A stretch of DNA of 64,000 nucleotides, from assembly GCA_964541485.1 (NCBI GenBank), contig CAZIQL010000003.1, positions 1 to 64,000 on the forward strand. Direction: 5' to 3'. A program made the position numbers and the translations under genes. Shown here piece by piece: positions 34,531-43,397 of this stretch (position 1 is the first letter of the stretch; each line of letters opens with the position of its first letter). This DNA is from SIG299 sp964541485. Lineage in GTDB: Bacteria > Bacillota > Clostridia > Lachnospirales > Lachnospiraceae. The notes under the pieces were generated by a model that saw nothing but the letters and a program-made list of their open reading frames with translations, searched no databases and had not been told where the DNA came from.

Positions 34531-34575
34531 TGTCATCCTCCTTGTTTTCTTGACCTGGGATTTATGTCGTTCATA

Positions 34576-34605
34576 ATTATACATATTAATGTTTATTTAT
34601 GCAAG
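34576..34605 (-). promoter_or_regulatory. argC promoter with ARG-box-like operator
   Basis: Minus strand -35 TTGCAT (34599-34604), 17-bp spacer, -10 TATAAT (34576-34581). The segment 34588-34605, CTTGCATAAATAAACATT, fits the reverse complement of the AhrC box (MTTGMAT...TTCATG) except in the A/T core and last base. ArgR/AhrC would cover the -35 and repress with arginine. Confidence 0.65.
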
Positions 34606-34618
34606 TATTTTTTTTATT

Positions 34619-35209
34619 TTATTCACATATATTGATTCCGGCCTCTTTTAAACGCTGATAGATACCTGCAACCGGAAATCCGACGATATTATAATAGTCA
34701 CCGACAATCTCCTTAATATAAGGAGCAAACTTCCCCTGAATGGCGTATGCCCCTGCTTTGTCCATCGGTTCGCCGCTTTCTACATAGTCTGTAATTTCCT
34801 GTTCCGTCATGCCGTAAACAAATACTTTTGTTCCTTCTGCAAAGGATATTTCGCGGACAGAGCCATCCGCTTCCTTTATTAATATACACACACCCGTATA
34901 CACGTAATGTTCATCTCCTGCAAAGCTTGAAATCATGCGTACGGCATCTTCCTTATCCTTTGGTTTTCCAAGGATTTTCCCATTATAGGCAACTACCGTG
35001 TCCGCTCCTAAAATAACAGCAGGGCCTTCGACTCCTTCCGAGACATCCCGCGCCTTCATGGAAGATAATTCCTTTACTACATCCTTGGGGTTGCTGCTTG
35101 TGATCACTTCTTCCTTATTACTTGTCTTTATCTCAAATGTCACACCGATTTGTTCTAAAAGCTCTTTTCTTCTCGGAGAACCCGATGCCAGTATAATTTT
35201 GTATTTCAT
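34619..35209 (-). CDS. maf: Maf/YhdE-type nucleoside triphosphate pyrophosphatase
   Basis: 196 residues from the ATG at 35209 (GGAAGG upstream). Maf proteins hydrolyse dTTP/UTP and modified nucleotides. The N-terminal signature is ILASGSPRRKELLEQIG, followed by VILGADTVVAYNGKILGKP (catalytic Asp) and AGAYAIQGKFAPYIKEIVGDYYN at the C-terminus. It lies between argC and the divergent argG. A link to arginine synthesis is not expected. Confidence 0.95.
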   Translation of the reverse strand: MKYKIILASGSPRRKELLEQIGVTFEIKTSNKEEVITSSNPKDVVKELSSMKARDVSEGVEGPAVILGADTVVAYNGKILGKPKDKEDAVRMISSFAGDEHYVYTGVCILIKEADGSVREISFAEGTKVFVYGMTEQEITDYVESGEPMDKAGAYAIQGKFAPYIKEIVGDYYNIVGFPVAGIYQRLKEAGINICE

Positions 35210-35308
35210 ACCTTCCGCCTTTCTAACCAATTATAAAGATTTTCATTTCACTTTATTTTATATCAAAGGCCACTTTCCTGCAAGAGTGTGATTTTTTTTA
35301 AATTAGGT

Positions 35309-35338
35309 ATTGCATAATTTATCATTTTGATGTATATT
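35309..35338 (+). promoter_or_regulatory. argG promoter with ARG-box-like operator
   Basis: -35 TTGCAT (35310-35315), 17-bp spacer, -10 TATATT (35333-35338). The 18-mer at 35309-35326, ATTGCATAATTTATCATT, matches the AhrC box reverse complement at 13 of 18 positions, with mismatches only in the A/T core and last base. A weaker second site overlaps TGAATCAAATGCATAA near 35352. Confidence 0.65.
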
Positions 35339-35395
35339 ATGTGCATATTTATGAATCAAATGCATAAAAACAAGAAAAAACAGGAGGATTTTATT

Positions 35396-36613
35396 ATGGC
35401 AAAGGAAAAAGTAATTCTTGCATACTCGGGTGGTTTAGATACTACCGCCATTATTCCGTGGTTAAAGGAAAATTATGATTATGATGTTGTTTGCTGCTGC
35501 ATCGACGTTGGTCAGGGTAATGAATTAGATGGACTCGAAGAAAGAGCAAAGTACTCCGGTGCTGAAAAGCTCTATATTTTAGATGTAGTCGATGAATTCG
35601 TGGATGAATATGCGATTCCTTGTGTAAAGGCAGGCGCAGTTTATGAAAACAAGTACTTACTTGGTACTTCCATGGCAAGACCACTGATTGCAAAGAAGTT
35701 AGTGGAAATCGCAAAGAAGGAAGGCGCTGTTGCTATTTGTCACGGTGCCACCGGTAAGGGTAACGATCAGGTACGTTTCGAGCTTGGTATCAAGGCTTTA
35801 GCTCCTGAGTTAAAGATTATTGCTCCATGGAGATGTAATGAGACCTGGAAGATGCAGTCCAGAGAAGATGAAATCGAATACTGCAAGCAGCACGGCATTG
35901 ACCTTCCGTTTGATGCCAGCCACAGCTACAGCCGTGACCGGAACCTTTGGCACATCAGCCACGAAGGTCTGGAACTAGAAGATCCGGCGAACGCACCGAA
36001 CTACGACCACTTGCTTGTTCTCGGCGTTTCTCCTGAGAAGGCTCCGGACGAAGGCGAAGTTATCTCCCTTACCTTTGAAAAAGGCGCTCCTGTTGCATTA
36101 AACGGCAAGGCAATGAAGGCTTCCGACATTTTAAAGGAATTAAATACTCTTGGCGGCAAGCACGGTATCGGCATTGTAGATATCGTAGAAAACCGTGTTG
36201 TAGGCATGAAGTCCCGTGGCGTATATGAGACTCCTGGTGGCACAATACTGATGGAAGCTCATACTCAGCTTGAAGAGCTTATCCTTGACCGTGACACTCT
36301 CGCTTACAAGAAGGGTATTGGCGATAAGTACGCTGATGTAGTTTACGAAGGAAAGTGGTTTACACCGCTCCGCGAAGCTCTGCAGGCATTCATTGAGTCC
36401 ACCCAGCAGTATGTGACCGGTGAAGTGAAGATGAAGCTCTATAAGGGCAATATCATCAAACAGGGCACCACTTCCCCATACTCTTTATACAACGAAAGTA
36501 TCGCTTCTTTCACCACAGGTGACCTGTATGATCACCATGATGCAGAAGGTTTTATAAATTTGTTTGGACTTTCTCTTAAGGTTCGTGCTATAATGATGGA
36601 AGGAAACAAATAA
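35396..36613 (+). CDS. argG: Argininosuccinate synthase
   Basis: 405 residues from the ATG at 35396, with AGGAGG 8-9 bases upstream; the longer frame from 35327 lacks one. It joins citrulline and aspartate using ATP. The PP-loop is VILAYSGGLDTT, and ICHGATGKGNDQVRFE and SHSYSRDRNLWHISHEGLELEDP are conserved. It is followed by an SGNH hydrolase. argH is not in the window. Confidence 0.97.
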   Translation: MAKEKVILAYSGGLDTTAIIPWLKENYDYDVVCCCIDVGQGNELDGLEERAKYSGAEKLYILDVVDEFVDEYAIPCVKAGAVYENKYLLGTSMARPLIAKKLVEIAKKEGAVAICHGATGKGNDQVRFELGIKALAPELKIIAPWRCNETWKMQSREDEIEYCKQHGIDLPFDASHSYSRDRNLWHISHEGLELEDPANAPNYDHLLVLGVSPEKAPDEGEVISLTFEKGAPVALNGKAMKASDILKELNTLGGKHGIGIVDIVENRVVGMKSRGVYETPGGTILMEAHTQLEELILDRDTLAYKKGIGDKYADVVYEGKWFTPLREALQAFIESTQQYVTGEVKMKLYKGNIIKQGTTSPYSLYNESIASFTTGDLYDHHDAEGFINLFGLSLKVRAIMMEGNK

Positions 36614-36668
36614 ATTATCTTTTGCAATCAACTGTTTCCTTAATAATCTGAGATAAAACAGGGGTTCT

Positions 36669-37343
36669 ATGGACTTAGACGCGAAGATGAAAATTATTTG
36701 CATAGGAGACAGTATTACAGAAGGCTTTGGCTTGGGGGATAATCCTTCTGTCTACTACCCTTCTCTCTTACAGGAATTTCTGGGAGATGAGGTCATCGTA
36801 TTTAACGAAGGCGTTACGTGCAGCTGCGTTACCATGATGGAAGAAGACGGACGCACCTGCGGATTGCCGTATGTACTGCAGCCGGAGTATGACGAAGCAC
36901 TTTCCCTTGCAGGGGATATTTATGTCATCATGCTCGGCACAAACGATGCAACAGACGGCATGCATGACACAGAGGATATTCAGGACCCATATGGCAATCT
37001 GATTTCCTATGAGCCAATGTTCGAAACCTTCTACCAGTACATTATCGACGGAGTACGTCAGGCATCACCAAATGCTCTGATTTACCTTGTTACACCGGTT
37101 CCGGTACGTAACTGTATCTGGAGAAAGCATCAGGAAAAGTATTTATTAAAAATTATTCCTCATATTAAAGCTCTAGCTGAAGCTAATGGTCTTCCGCTCA
37201 TTGATTTGCATGAGGAGTTTTTAAAGATGGATCCGGAAGAGCTTGATTCCCTCTATCAGGAAGACGGCTTACATCCAAATGCATCCGGTGCGTTTTTAAT
37301 TGCAAGCACCATCGCTTATGTGCTTGGAAACAGAGCGTATTAA
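36669..37343 (+). CDS. SGNH/GDSL-family esterase
   Basis: 224 residues, cytoplasmic. Block I is ICIGDSITEG (Ser nucleophile), block III IMLGTNDATDG, block V EDGLHPNASG (Asp/His). The active site is complete. It resembles TesA-like lysophospholipase or carbohydrate-deacetylating enzymes; the substrate is unknown. Cotranscription with argG is possible since no terminator is seen between. Confidence 0.9.
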   Translation: MDLDAKMKIICIGDSITEGFGLGDNPSVYYPSLLQEFLGDEVIVFNEGVTCSCVTMMEEDGRTCGLPYVLQPEYDEALSLAGDIYVIMLGTNDATDGMHDTEDIQDPYGNLISYEPMFETFYQYIIDGVRQASPNALIYLVTPVPVRNCIWRKHQEKYLLKIIPHIKALAEANGLPLIDLHEEFLKMDPEELDSLYQEDGLHPNASGAFLIASTIAYVLGNRAY

Positions 37344-37349
37344 AACAAC

Positions 37350-37383
37350 GAGGTTGTTACAAACTGTAACAACCTCTCTTTTT
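37350..37383. terminator. Bidirectional terminator between SGNH and GDPD genes
   Basis: GAGGTTGTTAC and GTAACAACCTC form a perfect 11-bp stem around AAACT. A T-run follows on plus. It overlaps the gene end of the minus-strand GDPD. Confidence 0.9.
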
Positions 37384-38188
37384 ATTCCGGTATAAATCCT
37401 TCAAATATAAAGATATCAAACTTCTTCCGGTTCTTGTCAAGCTGCTCCTGAGACTTTATTGTCCAGGCAACAGATACTGCGCCAAACATTCGGCAAAGAT
37501 TTCTGCTTGCATTTCCCACATGCTCATGATTATATGCAATGAAATCCGGTCTTGTCATCACATTTGTCAACAGATGATGTACCAGTCTTGCTCCCGGATT
37601 ACTCTTACAATCTTTTTTCCCAAACTTCATGGAAAGCTGTCCGCGGCAGATATCCGGACGGTGCATGCGATACCAGCGCACTGCAAACGGATTAAAGGAT
37701 TCTACACAATACAAGCCTCGATACTCTTTTAACACCTCATTTGCCAATTCACAGACCCTGGTTTTATTATCCACCATTTTGATTTCCACAATGAGCGGCA
37801 CCTTTCCGTTTACCAGCGCCAGTACTTCCTTAAACAACGGAATTCGCTCTCCGGTCGTAAGAAGCGTCAGTTCCTGTAATTCTTCGTATGTCAAGGCATT
37901 GACATCCTTTTCTACACCACACATACGCTTTAAGTTATTGTCATGAAACACTACGACTTTTTCATCCTTGGTCAGCCGGACATCCAATTCAATGCCATAC
38001 CCCGCTTCTACCGCCAGCTTAAATGCCTTCATGGAATTTTCCGGAGCATCGGAGCTATTGTCATGCAGACCCCTGTGCGCATAATATCTGTTTCTAAACT
38101 CATACATCGGTCTTGGTGTAATACGTGGCATAATCAAAAACATATATGCACTCAGCAAGATTACAACAACCAGAATCACCAGTTCCAT
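37382..38188 (-). CDS. Glycerophosphodiester phosphodiesterase
   Basis: 268 residues. A TM helix (1-20) anchors the TIM-barrel catalytic domain. Metal and catalytic residues are in YAHRGLHDNSSDAPENSMKAF (His, Glu), GIELDVRLTKD, VVFHDNNLKRM and VEIKMVD. It hydrolyses glycerophosphodiesters or lipoteichoic acid fragments at the membrane. Confidence 0.93.
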   Translation of the reverse strand: MELVILVVVILLSAYMFLIMPRITPRPMYEFRNRYYAHRGLHDNSSDAPENSMKAFKLAVEAGYGIELDVRLTKDEKVVVFHDNNLKRMCGVEKDVNALTYEELQELTLLTTGERIPLFKEVLALVNGKVPLIVEIKMVDNKTRVCELANEVLKEYRGLYCVESFNPFAVRWYRMHRPDICRGQLSMKFGKKDCKSNPGARLVHHLLTNVMTRPDFIAYNHEHVGNASRNLCRMFGAVSVAWTIKSQEQLDKNRKKFDIFIFEGFIPE

Positions 38189-38306
38189 TTTCTTTTCTCT
38201 CCTCTTTTTTCTCCATTTTTGAAATGACTTTATAATCCTTTACATTCAAATTCTTATGGCTCTATTATAGACGAAACCATTCTCTTTATCAATCCGTAAG
38301 GAGGGT

Positions 38307-38334
38307 AAAAAAGGAGTGCGTCAAAAACGCACTC
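38307..38334 (-). terminator. Terminator of the GlsB-like gene
   Basis: GGAGTGCGT and ACGCACTCC form a perfect 9-bp stem, with TTTTTT on the minus strand. Confidence 0.88.
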
Positions 38335-38350
38335 CCCATGATCAATCCTC

Positions 38351-38578
38351 TTATCTCTTCTTTGCAATAAATTTCTCGTAGATGAAGATAACGAGACATG
38401 CACCGATAACGGAACCTACATAGCCTAACCAGCCTGGTAAAAGAAGACCTGCTACTACGCTACCAAGGATACCCATAATAGCATTACGCCAGAAGCCGCC
38501 CTTGCTCTTCATGATAAGACCTGCAATCCAACCAATCAGTGCACCAATTAAAATGCTACTAATAATACTCCACAACAT
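38351..38578 (-). CDS. GlsB/YeaQ/YmgE-family small membrane protein
   Basis: 75 residues, three short hydrophobic segments with Gly-rich turns (IGALIGWIAGLIM, NAIMGILGSVVAGLLLPGWLG, VGSVIGACLVIFIYEKFIAKK). The family responds to stress in many bacteria, but its function is unknown. It is a stand-alone gene with its own terminator. Confidence 0.9.
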   Translation of the reverse strand: MLWSIISSILIGALIGWIAGLIMKSKGGFWRNAIMGILGSVVAGLLLPGWLGYVGSVIGACLVIFIYEKFIAKKR

Positions 38579-38662
38579 ATCATAATCTCCCTTCTTTTTA
38601 AGATACTCATATTATAGCACTTTTTTCCTAGTTTTCAACCTTATTTGACTTTTTTGTAGACG

Positions 38663-38893
38663 AAATTCCACTCCCCACTCCCCACAACAGTTCAGTATTA
38701 TGCCGCACCTATATCGGCACATTCTCTTGTTCAAACAGTCCTAACTCCCGACCACCGAGTTTCGAGCCGTGCCCTTTTGCTCATGACTGCCGGAAACCGG
38801 TGCAAAACCGGCAAGTCCTACGAGTATGCCACTGCGTTTTTACGGGAATCCGCAGGAGAAAAAATAAGAGTGTGCGCTTAAATTCCACTCCCC
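38663..38893 (+). ncRNA. Cobalamin-riboswitch-like fragment bracketed by 14-bp direct repeats
   Basis: Between the GlsB gene and DUF1846 lies gene-free DNA. AAATTCCACTCCCC occurs at 38663-38676 and 38880-38893. Inside, GGAA-A-CCGGTG-CAAAACCGG (38792-38812) resembles the B12 riboswitch core around P4, and GAGTATGCCACTG then CGGGAA (38822-38848) resembles the P5-P6 side. The CCCGC(C/A)ACTGT segment expected between them and the 3' B12 box are absent. It is thus degraded or a variant. The downstream DUF1846 gene has no known cobalamin role. Confidence 0.35.
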
Positions 38894-38997
38894 TTTTCGC
38901 AATATAATAAATTCTGCTTATTGTGGAACACTAAAATTTGTGCTATAGTTATTTTGATTTGTTGATTATTATGTCAGACATAAGGAGCGGGAAAGTT

Positions 38998-40458
38998 ATG
39001 AAGATTGGATTTGATAATGAAAAATATCTGAAAACGCAGTCAGAGCACATCATGGAACGTATCAAGAAATTTGATAACAAACTCTATCTGGAGTTCGGCG
39101 GAAAGCTGTTTGATGATTATCATGCTTCCCGTGTTCTTCCGGGCTTTGCAGCCGACAGTAAGTTACAGATGCTCATGCAGCTTGCCGACCAGGCTGAAAT
39201 TGTCATGGTTGTCAGTGCTGACGATATCGAAAGAAACAAAATCAGAGCCGACCTTGGCATCACCTATGATAAAGACGTCATCCGTTTAATTGACGAATTC
39301 CGTTCCCGTAATCTTTACGTAGGCAGTGTCGTACTCTCCATGTATGCAAACCAGCACAGTGCCAATGTCTTTCAGAAACGTTTGGAAAACATGGGAATCA
39401 AAGTATACCATCACTACATGATTCCGGGGTATCCGACCAATATTCCGTACATCGTAAGTGAAGAAGGTTTCGGAAAAAATGATTATATTGAAACCTCCCG
39501 TCCTCTTGTTGTGGTGACTGCTCCGGGTCCGGGCAGTGGCAAAATGTGTACCTGTCTTTCCCAGCTTTACCATGAGCATAAACGCGGTGTACGTGCCGGT
39601 TACGCAAAATTTGAGACCTTCCCTATCTGGAATCTCCCGCTGGATCATCCGGTGAACTTAGCCTATGAGGCTGCTACTGCCGATTTAAGTGATGTCAACA
39701 TGATTGACCCATACCATTTAAAAGCATACGGTGTAACTACCGTTAATTATAACCGTGATGTAGAAATTTTCCCTGTGTTAAATGCCATGTTTATGAAGAT
39801 TTTCGGCACAAGCCCTTATGCTTCGCCGACTGACATGGGTGTTAACATGGTTGGAAACTGCATCATTGATGATGATGTTTGCCGAGAGGCTTCCCATCAG
39901 GAAATCATCCGCCGTTATTATAATGCACTCGGTGGTGTGGCAGACGGTTCCCATGAACAGGCAGAATTAGTACAGTTAGAACTCTTAATGAGCAAGGAAG
40001 GCCTTTTTGTAACAGACCGTCACCCGGTAGCACCTGCCCTTGAACGTGCAGCCAGAACCGGAGCTCCTGCTGTTGCCATTGAACTTTCTGACGGAACCAT
40101 CATCACAGGTAAGACCGGTGATTTGCTCGGTGCCAGTGCCGCAGCACTGATGAACTCCTTAAAGTATCTGGCAGGTATTAAAAAAGAAGAAAAGGTACTC
40201 TCTCCGGAGTCCTTAGAGCCGATTCAGACCCTAAAAACCAATTACCTTGGCAGCAAAAACCCAAGACTTCATACCGACGAGATGCTGATTGCACTTTCCG
40301 CCAATGCGGCAAAGAATGCAGATGCGGCACTTGTTCTGGAACAGTTACCAAAGTTGGCAGGTTCCCAGGTGCATTCGAGCGTTCTTCTCTCCGTACAGGA
40401 CAAAAAAGTATTTAAAAAACTCCGCTGTGATGTCACAACAGAGCCTAAGAGCATTTAG
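38998..40458 (+). CDS. DUF1846-family protein
   Basis: 486 residues from the ATG at 38998 (AAGGAG 11 bases upstream); a longer frame from 38938 is not supported. DUF1846 proteins are cytosolic and common in Firmicutes and Bacteroidetes, structurally known but without a proven reaction. Visible conserved stretches: KLYLEFGGKLFDDYHASRVL, VVTAPGPGSGKMCTCLSQL and FGTSPYASPTDMGVNMVG. The GPGSGK sequence looks like a P-loop. It may bind a nucleotide. Confidence 0.92.
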   Translation: MKIGFDNEKYLKTQSEHIMERIKKFDNKLYLEFGGKLFDDYHASRVLPGFAADSKLQMLMQLADQAEIVMVVSADDIERNKIRADLGITYDKDVIRLIDEFRSRNLYVGSVVLSMYANQHSANVFQKRLENMGIKVYHHYMIPGYPTNIPYIVSEEGFGKNDYIETSRPLVVVTAPGPGSGKMCTCLSQLYHEHKRGVRAGYAKFETFPIWNLPLDHPVNLAYEAATADLSDVNMIDPYHLKAYGVTTVNYNRDVEIFPVLNAMFMKIFGTSPYASPTDMGVNMVGNCIIDDDVCREASHQEIIRRYYNALGGVADGSHEQAELVQLELLMSKEGLFVTDRHPVAPALERAARTGAPAVAIELSDGTIITGKTGDLLGASAAALMNSLKYLAGIKKEEKVLSPESLEPIQTLKTNYLGSKNPRLHTDEMLIALSANAAKNADAALVLEQLPKLAGSQVHSSVLLSVQDKKVFKKLRCDVTTEPKSI

Positions 40459-40482
40459 GACTAACATATTTTTTCCATATAG

Positions 40483-40564
40483 AAGAAGTGAAAGATTCCA
40501 CGCGCGACTCGGCTGATGCTTACGCATCACCGAAGGAACGCTGCTCTGGAATCTTTCACTTCTT
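40483..40564. terminator. Long hairpin terminator between convergent DUF1846 and GH35 genes
   Basis: AAGAAGTGAAAGATTCCA (40483-40500) pairs perfectly with 40547-40564 (18 bp). The arms enclose a second hairpin CGG-TGATGC-TTAC-GCATCA-CG (40510-40533). Both strands continue into T-rich tracts. The length is unusual for a plain terminator. Confidence 0.75.
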
Positions 40565-40596
40565 CTTTTATATAAATCAAAACTTATGCAAATTTC

Positions 40597-42696
40597 TTAA
40601 TACTCTTTATAAAAGTCGTCCTTTAATTCAGACACCACCAGATACAGTGCCTTGCCGTAAAGCAACTTTGCCGGAAGCCTCCAAGGCTTACCGTAATAGT
40701 AGTTATCCGCTATCATTTCATTAGCCTCAGCGTAAAGCTGAAGCACATCGCCCACATTCGGGATTTCCACAAAGCCCTCTGCCGTTGTCACAGAAACCTT
40801 TGCATATGATAATGCTCTCTCACCGCCAAGAGACAATTCCTCCATGTACCTTGGTATAAACGGAATACTCTCTAAAGGCTCTATCGTAATCTCTGCCTGC
40901 ACAAACTCTTCTCCGGTGGAAAGACGTTCAAATCCGTCTTCTCCCTCCCAGGAATAATAATGATGAACGCCCGGAGCCACTGCCCTCACGCGCTTGTCAT
41001 GCCAGATTAAGTCACAGTCTTCTCCGACATAAACTTCACCCTCTAATTTTCTTAAGAACCTTGCTTGATCCCAGGTAAGTGTTACAATCTTGATCTCGCC
41101 AAATTTTAGCCAGTGCCCCATTCCTGCCTTGACCTTCAATGGTTCACTTCCCTTAAATTTATATTCTGCCGTGATGCCCGGAATCTCTGCAAAGAAGTAC
41201 GTGTCTCTTTCTCTGCAAATCAACTGCGCAGTGGCATATTCCAGTGTTTCGTCACCAAGTTGTAAACCAAACGGCAGCACAAAAGCAATATCGCCTTTTA
41301 CATCTATAGATGGGAACTTTACCATTCCTGTATCTATCACAACATCCTTCACATCATGTAGCTTAGCAAGTCTCTGATAGTGATTTACAAAAACAAAGCC
41401 GCTCTTACCATCGGTACGCATACTGTAACGCAAGGAATCCATATCCTCCGGCACTACCGTCTGCACGCTGTCTACCGCCTCCATCGGAGCCAGCACATCT
41501 CCGAAATCCTTTGCTAACAAATGCAAAAGATTAGTCAGACGGTACTGCTCTCTGATTTCACCGTATTCAGAAATCATAGTCTGGAAATCGTAGGACAAAA
41601 TTGCATAATCATTCGGATATCCGGTTTCCTTACTCTCATTGAGCGTCGATAATTTACCAATCTTATTCGTGCCGCCGCAGTACATATAATAACCGATTAA
41701 ATTGTTGCCGGAACCAAGTTTTGATAAAGACAGTGCGTAAATATCCATCCCCTGAATCAGCGGTCTGCGGTGATGCGTCACCTGGATACCGCCACCCAGC
41801 TCACAGGTAGCAAACGGGTACTTTTCATACGGAAGTCTCCAGCCATCCTCATCTGAGGCCTTCATCAAATCCACACCAACTGCCGCATCGTTTCTCATCT
41901 GGTTAAACACATAATGCGGAGATAACGGCAGCTTTTCTGTCGTATCCGACCAAGGTGCTTCCGGATATGCAGAAAATACCGGCACAACTTCATCTACCGG
42001 AATCTTTGCCCCGTACAAGCTATTCCAGCCGGTTACTGTCCAAAGCGGTGCATCATATCCGATTTCCAGTGCCATTTTCTTTAAGGTCAAAAGGTGCTCT
42101 GCATTATCTACAAGCTCATTTTCCAGCTGAACGCCGATGATGTTGCCACCATCCTTATAAAACAGCCCCTGCACCTCATTAAAAATCTTTTCATAGAAGA
42201 TACGAACCTTTTTCAGATATTCTTCGTTATTTTCACGAAGCGCATATGGTTTTTCCATGAGCCAATCCGGGAAGCCACCATAGCGTGCTTCTCCGTGCGC
42301 CCACGGACCGATACGGAGAATTACCTCAAGTCCAACCTTTTTACATTCCAAAACGAATGCCCGGATGTCTAAGTCTCCTGAAAAGTCAAACTGTCCTTCA
42401 ATTTCTTCATGATAATTCCAAAACAGATATGATGCAACTACAGTCACACCACCCGCCTTCATTTTACTGAGAACTTCATTCCATCTTTTTCTGTCACATC
42501 TGGAAAAATGAAACTCACCCATCACATCAATACAAGGCTTATCATTTCTGGTAAAATATAAGCTGGTCACATCAATGCGGTTGCCTTTATCATCTGCACC
42601 GCCCACATTGAGATGATGTTCCATCAGTTCGCTTTTCTTATATTCCTTGAAGCTATACTCCATTGGTCCGATATCCTCTCTGCCTTCTTGTTTCAT
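40597..42696 (-). CDS. GH35-family beta-galactosidase-like glycosidase
   Basis: 699 residues, no signal peptide. The barrel starts with GEFHFSR (residue 60 on) and continues ASYLFWNYHEEIEGQFDFSG, LRIGPWAHGEARYGGFPDWL, the acid/base pair in VQLENEL (Glu194) and the candidate nucleophile Glu299 in ATCELGGG. Usual GH35 have E-x-Y/W around the nucleophile, so substrate may differ from plain lactose; pectic galactan fragments are possible. The start at 42696 has GGAG four bases upstream; an internal ATG at 42663 is also reasonable. It lies 11 bp after the PII-like gene. Confidence 0.88.
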   Translation of the reverse strand: MKQEGREDIGPMEYSFKEYKKSELMEHHLNVGGADDKGNRIDVTSLYFTRNDKPCIDVMGEFHFSRCDRKRWNEVLSKMKAGGVTVVASYLFWNYHEEIEGQFDFSGDLDIRAFVLECKKVGLEVILRIGPWAHGEARYGGFPDWLMEKPYALRENNEEYLKKVRIFYEKIFNEVQGLFYKDGGNIIGVQLENELVDNAEHLLTLKKMALEIGYDAPLWTVTGWNSLYGAKIPVDEVVPVFSAYPEAPWSDTTEKLPLSPHYVFNQMRNDAAVGVDLMKASDEDGWRLPYEKYPFATCELGGGIQVTHHRRPLIQGMDIYALSLSKLGSGNNLIGYYMYCGGTNKIGKLSTLNESKETGYPNDYAILSYDFQTMISEYGEIREQYRLTNLLHLLAKDFGDVLAPMEAVDSVQTVVPEDMDSLRYSMRTDGKSGFVFVNHYQRLAKLHDVKDVVIDTGMVKFPSIDVKGDIAFVLPFGLQLGDETLEYATAQLICRERDTYFFAEIPGITAEYKFKGSEPLKVKAGMGHWLKFGEIKIVTLTWDQARFLRKLEGEVYVGEDCDLIWHDKRVRAVAPGVHHYYSWEGEDGFERLSTGEEFVQAEITIEPLESIPFIPRYMEELSLGGERALSYAKVSVTTAEGFVEIPNVGDVLQLYAEANEMIADNYYYGKPWRLPAKLLYGKALYLVVSELKDDFYKEY

Positions 42697-42707
42697 CCTG
42701 CTCCGTT

Positions 42708-43382
42708 TTATCCTAACTTCGCAATCTGATCAATACCCAGGGAAAGAATTACCGCCCCTGCTTCTGTCTTGATACCATGTTTCTTGTTGATGGTCTCCAT
42801 AATAGCATTACGCTTATCCGTAGGTACCACCATTGCAATAATCTCTTTTTCCTCAGCCATCATACTATCCAGACCCGCAACATCCTCCGAACCCGTAAAA
42901 CGAGAACGGATAATAGTGCCGCCTCTTGCACCGGCAGCTCTTGCCGTATTCATCACTTCATCTGTATTACCCTGATTTACCATAACTAAAATCAGACTGT
43001 TTGCTACATTTGCATCCATCTCATTTCCTCCTGACTTTTTCTCACCTTCCACCTGACGCTCTAACACCGTTGCTACTACATTATTCAGTCCGGTGAGCGG
43101 TACACTAAATACAATTCCCTTCTCCCTAATATTTCTTAAATTATCCGAAAGTCTTGCCATCAGGCATTCTGCATTTTCTCTTGCCGCCAGGCTGAAAATA
43201 ACATCCTTTTCTGCCGAACCGATACCAAGTACATCCAATAAATCCGAGGAGGCCGTTCCGACTCCGACACTGTGATAATTAAAACTCACATGATGCTCTT
43301 TATAAAACTTTGCAAGACCATTACCCTGTCCTCGTTCCACAAAACTGATAATCAGCTTCATTTCACCTTTTTTTCCGTTCAT
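42708..43382 (-). CDS. PII-like signalling protein next to DUF1538 transporter
   Basis: 224 residues from the ATG at 43382 (GGAGG 7 bases upstream). The second half (about 120-224) looks like the PII fold: SLILVMVNQGNTDEVMNTAR, AAGARGGTIIRSRFTG and IIAMVVPTDKRNAIMETI. The first half (1-110) may be a second, more divergent copy. Canonical PII regulates ammonium transport and glutamine synthetase; this type typically regulates a partner membrane protein. The partner here is DUF1538, 15 bp upstream. Confidence 0.8.
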   Translation of the reverse strand: MNGKKGEMKLIISFVERGQGNGLAKFYKEHHVSFNYHSVGVGTASSDLLDVLGIGSAEKDVIFSLAARENAECLMARLSDNLRNIREKGIVFSVPLTGLNNVVATVLERQVEGEKKSGGNEMDANVANSLILVMVNQGNTDEVMNTARAAGARGGTIIRSRFTGSEDVAGLDSMMAEEKEIIAMVVPTDKRNAIMETINKKHGIKTEAGAVILSLGIDQIAKLG

Positions 43383-43397
43383 AAGCACTCCTCCTTT

